Source: SIG480 sp045649265
GTDB lineage: Bacteria; Bacillota; Clostridia; Oscillospirales; JAAYXM01
Length of the DNA: 14,917 nucleotides
Reading direction: 5' to 3'
Assembly (NCBI GenBank): GCA_045649265.1
Contig: JAZRPO010000004.1
Span: forward strand, 1 to 14,917
The notes beneath the pieces are model-generated. The model ran no database searches, was not told the DNA's origin, and worked only from the letters and a program-made list of their open reading frames with translations. Position numbers and translations under genes: made by a program. Below are positions 1 through 6,882 of the stretch, piece after piece. The stretch's first letter is position 1; the number at the start of each line of letters is the position of its first letter.

Positions 1-416
1 CATTCCTTCATGAGCTTACCTGTGATGATCATATTCGCAAGTGTCGGAGCTTCCATCTCCTGCGCCATTTTTGTTGCAGGAATATAGAAGACCTTGACAT
101 CGTCGCGCTTAACCTTGCGCTCGATAAGAGTTGAGTCAACAATGATTATGCCTCCCGGCACAACAGAATCTTCATACTTATCAAGGGAAGGAAGGTTCAT
201 TGCAACAAGAACATCAGGGCTTGAAACTATCGGTGATCCGACAGGGTCGTCAGAGAGGATGACACTGCAATTTGCAGTACCGCCGCGCATTTCAGGTCCG
301 TAAGACGGCAGCCAGCTGAGCTGTCTGCCTTCAAGAAGGCCTTTATATGCAAGGAACTTTCCGGCGAAGAGGATTCCCTGACCGCCGAAGCCTGCCAAAA
401 GGATTTGAGTTGTCAT
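1..416 (-). CDS. 2-oxoisovalerate:ferredoxin oxidoreductase, gamma subunit (partial, C-terminal part outside window)
   Basis: This is the gamma subunit of a 2-oxoacid:ferredoxin oxidoreductase, the pyruvate/ketoisovalerate oxidoreductase catalytic domain that helps bind CoA and supports acyl transfer at the TPP centre. Translation from the ATG at 416 gives MTTQILLAGFGGQGILFAGK, with the glycine-rich GFGGQG start typical of the family. It is followed by the conserved SYGPEMRGGTANCSV and, at about residues 68-77, DVLVAMNLPS. The frame stays open to base 1, so about 138 residues are present of a usual 175-190. The start lies 2 bases past the beta-subunit stop, with AAGGAGG about 10 bases upstream, so it is the last visible gene of the oxidoreductase operon. 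The substrate is inferred from ilvE and the valine-type T-box at the head of the operon. A 2-oxoglutarate (Kor-type) enzyme is the main alternative. Confidence 0.9.
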   Translation of the reverse strand, partial: MTTQILLAGFGGQGILFAGKFLAYKGLLEGRQLSWLPSYGPEMRGGTANCSVILSDDPVGSPIVSSPDVLVAMNLPSLDKYEDSVVPGGIIIVDSTLIERKVKRDDVKVFYIPATKMAQEMEAPTLANMIITGKLMKE

Positions 417-418
417 AA

Positions 419-1171
419 TTATGCTTCCTCCTTCTCTGCGCTCTTGTCCTTATAAACTCCGAGCGGATAATACGGAATCATATTGTCATCCACCCATTTG
501 AGCGCATCATTCGGGGTAAGCCCCCAGTTCGTCGGGCAGGTAGAAACAACCTCAACAAGTGAGAAGCCTTTTCCCTCCACCTGATTTTGGAATGCTTTGA
601 GAATAGCTTTTCCTGCTGCCTTAACGTTCTTTACGCTGTTTACTGCAACGCGCTCGATGTACTGCGGGCCCTCAAGAGTTGCGAGCATTTCGCTTACTCT
701 TATCGGATAGCCTGCGGTCTTGACATCACGGCCATATGGAGAGGTCTGCGTGACCTGACCGGGAAGCGATGTGGGAGCCATCTGACCACCTGTCATGCCG
801 TAAATCGCATTGTTGACAAATACGATTGTGATATTTTCGTTTCTTGCAGCGGCATGGACTGTTTCTGCCATACCGATTGATGCAAGGTCACCGTCGCCCT
901 GGTATGTGAAAATAATATTTTCGGGGAAAGCGCGCTTTAAACCTGTTGCAACAGCAGGAGCACGGCCGTGAGCCGCCTCGACCATATCACAGGAGAAATA
1001 GTCATACGCCATAACCGAGCAGCCAACCGGTGCAACACCGATTGTTTTTCCCTCGATGGAAAGCTTATCTATTGCCTCAGCAACAAGGCGGTGAATAATA
1101 CCGTGAGTGCAGCCCGGGCAGTAGTGAAGCGGCGCATCTGTAAGACTCTTCGGTTTTTCAAATACTACCAT
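419..1171 (-). CDS. vorA: 2-oxoisovalerate:ferredoxin oxidoreductase, TPP-binding beta subunit
   Basis: This 250-residue subunit carries thiamine pyrophosphate and catalyses ferredoxin-linked interconversion of a 2-oxo acid and acyl-CoA plus CO2. HYCPGCTHGIIHRL at about residues 17-30 is the conserved N-terminal motif. The TPP site is visible as GDGDLASIG (about 92-100) followed by FVNNAIYGMTGGQ (about 118-130), with the NN pair expected for this family. The length is normal. The start ATG overlaps the alpha-subunit stop by one base (TAATG), and GGGAGG precedes it, so the two subunits are translationally coupled. The gamma subunit follows after 2 bases. The four-subunit split (delta-alpha-beta-gamma) is the Vor/Kor pattern, in which one small ferredoxin subunit supplies the electron path. 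Preference for branched-chain oxo acids is inferred from neighbours, not from active-site residues. Confidence 0.9.
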   Translation of the reverse strand: MVVFEKPKSLTDAPLHYCPGCTHGIIHRLVAEAIDKLSIEGKTIGVAPVGCSVMAYDYFSCDMVEAAHGRAPAVATGLKRAFPENIIFTYQGDGDLASIGMAETVHAAARNENITIVFVNNAIYGMTGGQMAPTSLPGQVTQTSPYGRDVKTAGYPIRVSEMLATLEGPQYIERVAVNSVKNVKAAGKAILKAFQNQVEGKGFSLVEVVSTCPTNWGLTPNDALKWVDDNMIPYYPLGVYKDKSAEKEEA

Positions 1172-2232
1172 TATTTGCTACCTCCCTTGACTTCCATAAT
1201 TTTTGCGAGAACTTCCTCCGGTGACGGAATCATGCCACCGACACGGTTACAGAGATATACCGGCTTCTTGCAGTCTGTTGAAAGGCGGATATCCTCAATC
1301 ATCTGACCCATTGAAAGCTCAACACTTATAAATGCTTTTACCTTATCGGCAGCCTCAGCAAGTGGCTTTTTCGGGAACGGCCATACCGTGATAGGTCTTA
1401 TCATACCGACCTTTATACCCTCCTTGCGAGCTGCGACAACTGCATTCTTTGCAACACGGGCAGCGATGCCGAACGCAACAACACAGTACTCCGCATCGTC
1501 CATCATAAAGCTTTCGTATCTTGCTTCGTTCTCCTCAATGAGCTTATATCTCTCATAGCGCTCAATGTTCTTCTTTTCAAGCTCTTCGGGCTTTAAGTAG
1601 AGAGAGTTTATGATGTTATGCTTACGCTTCATTCCCGTACCTGTAACAGCCCAGTCTTTTTCTGATGAACCGTCCTTCTCCTCCGGGAGAACAACCGGTT
1701 CCATCATCTGGCCCATCGTTCCGTCAGCAAGAAGCATTGCCGGCATACGGTACTTCTCAGCAAGCTCAAAAGCAAGAGCCGTCATATCTGCCATCTCCTG
1801 AACAGACTCGGGAGTGAGAACGATTATGCGATAGTCACCGTGCCCGCCGCCCTTTGTCGACTGGAAATAGTCTGACTGTGACGGCTGAATTCCTCCAAGA
1901 CCGGGGCCTCCGCGCTGAACATTAACGATAAGTGCCGGAAGGTCTGCACCCGCGATATAGGAGATACCCTCCTGTTTGAGTGAGATTCCGGGGCTGGAAG
2001 AAGATGTCATAACTCTCTTCCCTGTTCCCGCAACGCCATATACCATATTGATAGCGGAAATCTCGCTTTCTGCCTGGAGGAAGGTTCCTCCGATTTTCGG
2101 CATTTTCTTTGCCATATACGCCGCAACCTCTGTCTGCGGGGTTATGGGATAACCGAAGTAATGGCGGCAACCTGCACGGATAGCAGCCTCTGCGATAGCT
2201 TCGTTACCCTTCATCAAAACTTTTTCTGCCAT
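1171..2232 (-). CDS. vorB: 2-oxoisovalerate:ferredoxin oxidoreductase, alpha subunit
   Basis: This 353-residue alpha chain holds the pyrimidine-binding and central domains of the oxidoreductase and pairs with the TPP-binding beta chain. Signature segments are FGYPITPQTEVAAYM (about residues 26-40), the acidic FLQAESEISAINMVYG (about 51-66), the SSSSPGISLKQEGISYI stretch, and QRGGPGLGGIQPSQSDYFQ (about 106-124). All are typical of VorB/KorA-type alpha subunits. The C-terminal part ends in VRPITVWPFP-like residues (here MIRPITVWPFP), a segment shared with Kor/Vor proteins. The ATG at 2232 has GAGGTGTGAGG just upstream and sits 13 bases after the ferredoxin-subunit stop. The assignment to branched-chain oxo acids follows from the linked ilvE, the acyl-CoA synthetases and the valine specifier of the leader. 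With T-box control the complex probably runs in the reductive carboxylation direction (inference). Confidence 0.9.
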   Translation of the reverse strand: MAEKVLMKGNEAIAEAAIRAGCRHYFGYPITPQTEVAAYMAKKMPKIGGTFLQAESEISAINMVYGVAGTGKRVMTSSSSPGISLKQEGISYIAGADLPALIVNVQRGGPGLGGIQPSQSDYFQSTKGGGHGDYRIIVLTPESVQEMADMTALAFELAEKYRMPAMLLADGTMGQMMEPVVLPEEKDGSSEKDWAVTGTGMKRKHNIINSLYLKPEELEKKNIERYERYKLIEENEARYESFMMDDAEYCVVAFGIAARVAKNAVVAARKEGIKVGMIRPITVWPFPKKPLAEAADKVKAFISVELSMGQMIEDIRLSTDCKKPVYLCNRVGGMIPSPEEVLAKIMEVKGGSK

Positions 2233-2245
2233 TTTACCTCACACC

Positions 2246-2452
2246 TCACTTTTCTACTGTGATTACGCAGTCGGGGCACATTGTCGCGCAGAAAGCACAA
2301 GCAATGCACTTTTCCTGGTCGGTAATCTCCGCAGGAGAATGACCTTTTTTATTGATTTTGTCTTTTGCAAGACGGATGATGCCCTTAGGGCAGGCTGTGA
2401 CACAGAGTCCGCAACCCTTACAGATGTCTGTGTCGAAGGTTACTTTTGCCAT
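2246..2452 (-). CDS. vorC: 2-oxoisovalerate:ferredoxin oxidoreductase, delta subunit (2x[4Fe-4S] ferredoxin)
   Basis: This 68-residue ferredoxin-like subunit passes electrons between soluble ferredoxin and the TPP centre. It has two complete cluster motifs, CKGCGLCVTACPKG in the N-terminal half and CIACAFCATMCPDC in the C-terminal half, each with three closely spaced Cys plus Cys-Pro. I chose the ATG at 2452 (MAKVTF). The in-frame GTG at 2461 would lie directly against the AGAGGGG ribosome site, whereas 2452 has a normal spacing of about 8 bases. The gene lies 17 bases after the P-loop NTPase and 13 before the alpha subunit, consistent with one transcript. It is placed first among the oxidoreductase subunits, as is common for Vor and Kor operons. 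Confidence 0.9.
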   Translation of the reverse strand: MAKVTFDTDICKGCGLCVTACPKGIIRLAKDKINKKGHSPAEITDQEKCIACAFCATMCPDCVITVEK

Positions 2453-2469
2453 AAAAAACACCCCTCTGT

Positions 2470-3138
2470 TTAAAATATTTTTTTCTGTAACCGGAGCGGG
2501 AAAAATCTCCGGGTTCTATCCTTTTCACACAAGCTCTCCATTGCGGTTGTCATGACGAGCGGAACGCCCGCAAGCTCTGAAAGCCGCACTGCAAGAGCTT
2601 CGGTTTTTGTAATCGCTTCAAGATCCGTTTCTCTTCCGATGTTTGAGTTGTTGATAATTCCCGTAAACGGAATTCCTGCCGCACTTTCTATCTCGCGAAA
2701 AACCTCGTATGCACTTTCCGCATCACGGGTTAAGGGGCGGAAGAAGTTCACAACAAAGATGTTATCAAAATTATTTTCGTCAAGAATATACGGGCGATAT
2801 CTGCCGAGCGCATATGCACCTCTGTCATCCCCGCCGACATCCATAACAACTCTGACATCACGGCGCTGAACAAGCCCATATACCTCCTGTGGAAGAGCCG
2901 GCAAATCAACGCTCGTGTTGGCAAACGGAAGAGCAACAACTTCAACCCCCGCAGCTTCAAGCTCTGCCAGGCTGTCCTTCGTACGAAAATACGGATTCAC
3001 AACATCAATGTCGGCTATTGCAACAGGAAGCCCCCCTCTTCTCAGGTGAAGCGCCCAATTAACTGCGATGTTCGTTTTTCCGCTGCCATAATGGCCACAG
3101 AAAAGTGTTACTCGCTTGTTTAAAGAGTTATTGTCCAA
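2470..3138 (-). CDS. P-loop NTPase of the SIMIBI (ParA/MinD-like) class, function unknown
   Basis: This 222-residue protein begins with a strand and Walker A motif, CGHYGSGKTN (about residues 14-23). Next comes a switch/Walker-B-like segment ADIDVVNPYFRT (about 42-53), then VVMDVGGDDRGAYALGRY (about 99-116) and VVNFFRPLT. This looks like a deviant SIMIBI-class ATPase or GTPase related to CobQ/MinD-type proteins, but I cannot assign a substrate. The start is a TTG at 3138 inside the end of ilvE (19-base overlap), supported by GAGG about 8 bases upstream. No ATG lies near it. The gene sits between the aminotransferase and the oxidoreductase subunits, so a role in that pathway is likely: complex assembly, metal-cluster or cofactor delivery, or regulation. 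All of these are guesses. It has no membrane segment or signal peptide. Confidence 0.8.
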   Translation of the reverse strand: MDNNSLNKRVTLFCGHYGSGKTNIAVNWALHLRRGGLPVAIADIDVVNPYFRTKDSLAELEAAGVEVVALPFANTSVDLPALPQEVYGLVQRRDVRVVMDVGGDDRGAYALGRYRPYILDENNFDNIFVVNFFRPLTRDAESAYEVFREIESAAGIPFTGIINNSNIGRETDLEAITKTEALAVRLSELAGVPLVMTTAMESLCEKDRTRRFFPLRLQKKIF

Positions 3139-4187
3139 TTGAACTTATCCTCACATTCGCCCCACTGAATACCTGTAATGGTATCATAAAGCTTCTGGCT
3201 GACCTCTCCGATTGTATTGTTGTTGATGAGCATAACATCATCCTTATAGCGGAGCTTGCCAACAGGTGAAATAACCGCAGCCGTACCTGTGCCGAAGCAC
3301 TCCTCAAGCTTGCCTGACTTCTGAGCTTCGAGAAGCTCCTCGACAGAGACTCTTCTCTCCTCAACCTCATAGCCCCAGGACTTGCAAACCTCGATAACAG
3401 AGTTTCTCGTAATGCCTGGGAGGATGCTGCCGTTGAGCGCCGGAGTAACAATCTTGCCGTCAATCTTAAAGAAGATGTTCATTGCGCCGACTTCTTCAAT
3501 GTATTTTCTTTCAACACCGTCAAGCCAAAGAACCTGAGAATACCCCTCATCGTGAGCCTTAACCTGAGCTACAAGGCTTGCAGCGTAGTTTCCGCCTGTC
3601 TTTGCAAAACCCATACCTCCCTTAACAGCTCTGACGTAGTCATCCTCAATCCAGATTCCGACAGGAGCAAGGCCGCTTGCATAATACGCGCCCGACGGAG
3701 AAAGGATGATAATGAAGAGATATGTCTTTGACGGGGCAACGCCAAGAAACTCGTCTGTTGCTATAATGAACGGGCGGATGTAGAGTGACGTGCCCGGAGC
3801 TGTGGGAATCCAGTCCTCATCTACCTTTACAATAGCTTTGCATGCCTCTACGAAAAGCTCCTCGGGGAGCTGGGGGATGCAGAGTCTCTCATTTGTAGCG
3901 TTTGTGCGCTTTGCGTTCATATCAGGTCTGAAAAGACGAGCCTTCCCGTCTTTTCCTCTGTATGCTTTAAGGCCCTCAAACATCTCCTGACCGTAATGGA
4001 AAACCATTGCAGACGGGTCAAGAGATATCTTTTCATACGGAACTATTCTTCCGTCATGCCATCCCTTTCCCTCAGTATAGTTCATAATGAACATATGGTC
4101 GGTGAAAACTCTTCCGAAACCGAGCTTTGACTCGTCCGCAGGGCGAGCTTTAGGGGTCTTTGTTTTTGTTATAGAAAAGTTGTACAT
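3120..4187 (-). CDS. ilvE: Branched-chain amino acid aminotransferase (class IV, PLP-dependent)
   Basis: This enzyme transfers the amino group between glutamate and the branched-chain 2-oxo acids to make valine, isoleucine and leucine. The 355-residue length and the segments FHYGQEMFEGLKAYR (about residues 63-77), FRPDMNAKR (86-94) and YIRPF (136-140) fit the larger (group II, eukaryote-like) branch of BCAT proteins. The PLP-binding lysine is Lys196 in GFAKTGGNYAASL. LWLDGVERKYIEEVGAMNIF and FGTGTAAVISPVG complete the cofactor and phosphate-binding parts. The ATG at 4187 follows AAAGGAG by about 8 bases and lies 39 bases after the upstream acyl-CoA synthetase stop. The end overlaps the next gene by 19 bases. 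It is expected to be induced with the rest of the operon by the valine-type T-box upstream of the synthetase. Confidence 0.95.
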   Translation of the reverse strand: MYNFSITKTKTPKARPADESKLGFGRVFTDHMFIMNYTEGKGWHDGRIVPYEKISLDPSAMVFHYGQEMFEGLKAYRGKDGKARLFRPDMNAKRTNATNERLCIPQLPEELFVEACKAIVKVDEDWIPTAPGTSLYIRPFIIATDEFLGVAPSKTYLFIIILSPSGAYYASGLAPVGIWIEDDYVRAVKGGMGFAKTGGNYAASLVAQVKAHDEGYSQVLWLDGVERKYIEEVGAMNIFFKIDGKIVTPALNGSILPGITRNSVIEVCKSWGYEVEERRVSVEELLEAQKSGKLEECFGTGTAAVISPVGKLRYKDDVMLINNNTIGEVSQKLYDTITGIQWGECEDKFNWTITL

Positions 4188-4226
4188 CAGATTTCTCTCC
4201 TTTATGTAAATAAAATTATCTACCTG

Positions 4227-6515
4227 TTAAAGCTTGTTGCGCTGAATCTTTCCACTTACCGTCTTTGGCAGGCTGTCGCGGAAGACAACAAGGCGCGGAT
4301 ATTTATACGGAGCCGTATGCTCCTTGACATATGTCTGAATTTCTTTTTTGAGCTCTTCCGTGGGCTCTGTTCCCTTGGTGAGAACGATGCTCGCCTTGAC
4401 TATCTGTCCGCGAACCTCATCGGGCGCGGCTGAAACGCCGCATTCGAGAACATACGGAAGCTCCATGATAACGCTTTCAATCTCAAACGGTCCGATGCGA
4501 TAGCCCGAGGACTTGATAACATCGTCAACACGGCCGACATACCAATAGAAGCCGTCTTCATCTCGCCATGCGGTATCACCTGTGTGGTAATAACCGTCAT
4601 GGAGAACTTCAAGCGTTTTTTCTTCATCACGGTAATATCCGGTAAAGAGGCCACAGGGCATACCGTCTTTGACATTGATGACGATTTCTCCCGTTTCGCC
4701 GATTGCAACCTCTTCTCCGTTTTCATTGACAAGCTCAACATTGTATATGGGAGCCGGCTTGCCCATCGAACCGATTTTGTGCGGCGCGCCGACCATATTG
4801 CCTATAATCATCGTGCTTTCGGTCTGCCCGAAGCCCTCGATTATCTGAAGCCCTGTCGCCTTTTCAAATTGACGGTAAACCTCAGGGTTGAGAGCCTCGC
4901 CCGCGGTTGTCATATGCTTGACTGATGAGAAGTTGTATTTTGAAATATCCTCTTTAATCATCATACGGAGCATTGTCGGAGGCGCGCAGAAGGTTGTTAT
5001 ATTATACTTCTCAAACATCGGAAGAATGTCTGATGCATCGAAGCGGTCAAAGTCGTAAACAAAGGTTGCCGCCTCACACAGCCATTGGCCGTAGAGCTTG
5101 CCCCACATTGACTTTGCCCAGCCGGTTTCGGAAATTGTGAAATGAAGCCCGTCGGGATCAACATTGTGCCAATACTTTGCAGTATGAAAATGGCCGAGCG
5201 GATATTTGTGGCTATGAGCAGCAATCTTGGGGTAACCCGTCGTTCCCGATGTAAAGAACATAAGGAGAAGGTCATCTCCGCAGGGAGAGTCTTCGCTTCT
5301 CTCAAAATGAGAGCTGAAAAGCTTCTGCTCCTCATCAAAGCTGCGCCATCCGTCACGCTCTCCGCCGACAAGAATCTTATTGAGAAGCTCGGGGCAGGTT
5401 CTTGCCGCCTCATCTACCTGATGTGCCGTGTCGCCGTCAGCCGTACATACTACGGTGCTTACTCCTGCAGCCTGAAAGCGATATTCAAAATCGTGAATCT
5501 GAAGCTGATTTGTTGCAGGAATCGCTATCGCGCCAAGCTTATTGAGCGCAATCATCGCAAACCAGAACTGATAGTGGCGTTTCAGAACGAGCATAACGCG
5601 GTCGCCTTTTTTAATGCCGAGTGATTTAAAGTAGTTCGCACAGCGGGCGGATTCTCGCTTCATATCCCCAAATGTAATCCTGCGCTCCGTTTTATCCTTT
5701 GCAATATGCAGCATTGCAAGCTTATCAGGCTCGCGCTCTGCAAGAGCATCAACAAGGTCAAAGGCAAAATTAAACTTATCGGTGTTCTTGAATTTTATGG
5801 ATGTCGGCGTTCCATTCTCGTTTTCCTCGGTGTCTATATATTTGTGATAAATTCTCGTTTTGGTATCCTTTTTCACCTCTCGGGCTTCGGTAATCGCCTT
5901 AGTCGGAGAAAGCTCGGGAATCGGCTCACCCGACGGATTTAAAACGATGGCATAGAAAACGCAATCTGCACCGTTTGTTGCAATCATTCCGTGCGGAGTG
6001 TTGCTGTCGTAATAAATACTGTCGCCCGGACCGAGAATCTCACGGTGGTCACCTATCTGCACAAGTAAATGCCCCTCAACGATTATGTCGCATTCCTGAC
6101 CGTCGTGCGAGGTGAGCTCAATCTCTGATTCGTTAATGCTGCTGTCATATGAAATTCTGACATAGAGCGGTTCGGCAATTCTGTTCTGAAATGCATATGC
6201 GAGGTTGTAATACGTCATACCGTGAGCCTGGCCTATTTTCTGCCCAAGCCCTGAGCGCGTGACCGTGAACGATTTGAGTGTCGGGCTCACGCCTTCGATA
6301 ATGTCGGTAACATTGACGCGAAGCGCTGTTGCACATCTGTAAATAAAGGCAAAGTTCAAATCCCTTTCGCCCGATTCGCAGAGAGCATATTCCTCAAGCG
6401 TAACACCCGTTGCAACCGCCATCTCCTCAGGCGACAAACCCTGAATTTCGCGGAGCTCGCGGATACGCGATGCCATTTCTTTGATTTTGTAATCAAGCCC
6501 TGTCATTTTTTCCAT
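4227..6515 (-). CDS. HTH-cupin-acyl-CoA synthetase fusion (copy 1), probable branched-chain/medium-chain acyl-CoA synthetase
   Basis: This 762-residue fusion has three parts. Residues about 14-74 form a XRE-type helix-turn-helix (IRELREIQGLSPEEMAVATG). Residues about 100-192 form a cupin with plausible metal ligands His137 and Glu141 (SHDGQECD) and His175 (TPHGMIA). Residues about 245-762 are a complete AMP-forming acyl-CoA synthetase. In the enzyme part, the ATP loop FTSGTTGYPK is at 421-430, GFGQTE at 561-566, YHTGDTAW at 643-650, SGYRIGPFEIESVI at 670-683 and catalytic Lys756 in KTVSGKIQRNKL. The sequence resembles the acetyl/medium-chain (ACSM-like) group, which includes enzymes that use isobutyrate or 2-methylbutyrate. 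The start ATG follows AAGGAG. It heads the ilvE-vor operon behind the valine T-box, so activation of isobutyrate to isobutyryl-CoA is the best inference. The HTH-cupin part could sense a ligand or autoregulate. Confidence 0.88.
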   Translation of the reverse strand: MEKMTGLDYKIKEMASRIRELREIQGLSPEEMAVATGVTLEEYALCESGERDLNFAFIYRCATALRVNVTDIIEGVSPTLKSFTVTRSGLGQKIGQAHGMTYYNLAYAFQNRIAEPLYVRISYDSSINESEIELTSHDGQECDIIVEGHLLVQIGDHREILGPGDSIYYDSNTPHGMIATNGADCVFYAIVLNPSGEPIPELSPTKAITEAREVKKDTKTRIYHKYIDTEENENGTPTSIKFKNTDKFNFAFDLVDALAEREPDKLAMLHIAKDKTERRITFGDMKRESARCANYFKSLGIKKGDRVMLVLKRHYQFWFAMIALNKLGAIAIPATNQLQIHDFEYRFQAAGVSTVVCTADGDTAHQVDEAARTCPELLNKILVGGERDGWRSFDEEQKLFSSHFERSEDSPCGDDLLLMFFTSGTTGYPKIAAHSHKYPLGHFHTAKYWHNVDPDGLHFTISETGWAKSMWGKLYGQWLCEAATFVYDFDRFDASDILPMFEKYNITTFCAPPTMLRMMIKEDISKYNFSSVKHMTTAGEALNPEVYRQFEKATGLQIIEGFGQTESTMIIGNMVGAPHKIGSMGKPAPIYNVELVNENGEEVAIGETGEIVINVKDGMPCGLFTGYYRDEEKTLEVLHDGYYHTGDTAWRDEDGFYWYVGRVDDVIKSSGYRIGPFEIESVIMELPYVLECGVSAAPDEVRGQIVKASIVLTKGTEPTEELKKEIQTYVKEHTAPYKYPRLVVFRDSLPKTVSGKIQRNKL
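4290..4528. repeat. High-identity tract shared with 6946-7184 (paralogous synthetase 3' ends)
   Basis: This 239-base segment aligns without gaps to 6946-7184 with about 16 mismatches by hand (about 93% identity). It encodes residues about 663-742 of the synthetase (the C-terminal lid domain). Identity drops clearly on both sides, including in the last 63 bases of the gene. It is a paralogue repeat, not a mobile element, and may mark gene conversion. Confidence 0.75.
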
Positions 6516-6539
6516 AGTAGATTTCTCCTTTTTGGGAAC

Positions 6540-6582
6540 AAAAAAACACCCGTCCCAAAGTTGATAATCCTTGAGACGAGTG
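6540..6582 (-). terminator. T-box 1 intrinsic terminator
   Basis: CACTCGTCTCAAGG at 6582-6569 pairs over 14 positions (G-T pairs included) with CTTTGGGACGGGTG at 6560-6547. The loop is 8 bases and a run of seven T follows to 6540. The 5' arm contains CTCAAG, which is also needed for the antiterminator, so the two folds exclude each other. The ribosome site AAGGAG of the synthetase follows directly. Confidence 0.93.
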
Positions 6583-6596
6583 AAGTAAACAAAACA

Positions 6597-6678
6597 CCCG
6601 CGGTACCACTCAAATTGTGCAAAATATGCACCACTCAGGCTCTAATAAGCCTTATGCCTTTACGCAGCAATCACGGAA
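6597..6678. repeat. Duplicated T-box 3' half, partner of 9233-9314
   Basis: The 82 bases covering stem II/III and the T-box sequence match 9233-9314 colinearly with only about five differences. The stem I regions of the two leaders are strongly diverged. This shows that the leader was duplicated with the synthetase gene. Confidence 0.85.
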
Positions 6679-6832
6679 AGGTTCTACTCTCCGGAAAGAC
6701 CCGGATTTCTTCCTCTCAGCTCGGAAGCTACAACCGCAAAGCAGAAGCCCGACAACTCACACCAACCGCTGTCTCTCTGAAAACCTCTCTTCTCTGCGCA
6801 CTCTTCGTCAAAGCCTTTGATAATTTGTGTTT

Positions 6833-6861
6833 ATTATATACCAACTTTCAAGCTTTGTCAA
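6833..6861 (-). promoter_or_regulatory. Promoter of T-box 1 operon
   Basis: TTGACA at 6861-6856 and TATAAT at 6838-6833 are separated by 17 bases, a perfect sigma-A consensus. The -35 lies about 20 bases after the stop of the upstream synthetase gene. Transcription should begin near 6826. Confidence 0.92.
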
Positions 6862-6882
6862 TACTTTTTGCTTTTTCTGCGC

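Larger units (their letters stand above)
6540..6826 (-). promoter_or_regulatory. T-box leader 1, specifier GUA (valine)
   Basis: The leader reads right to left from about 6826 and controls the synthetase-ilvE-vor operon by sensing uncharged tRNA. Stem I has base pairs GAAG/CTTC below the specifier loop and CGCAGAG/CTTTGCG above it. The 3' side of the loop is GTT-GTA-G, putting the specifier GTA at 6731-6729. The apical GGTGTGA matches the conserved GGUGNRA element, and CCGAGC closes the stem as in other T-boxes. The T-box proper, AGTGGTACCGCGGG, is at 6610-6597. TTTGAG just before it can pair with CTCAAG of the terminator arm to form the antiterminator. The base after TGG is T, matching an A discriminator. 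The valine call depends on the stem alignment; the homologous leader 2 gives the same register. Confidence 0.93.

Noticed and set aside
2453..2461. GTG start for the ferredoxin subunit
   Set aside because: The ribosome site would touch the start codon. The ATG three codons later has normal spacing.
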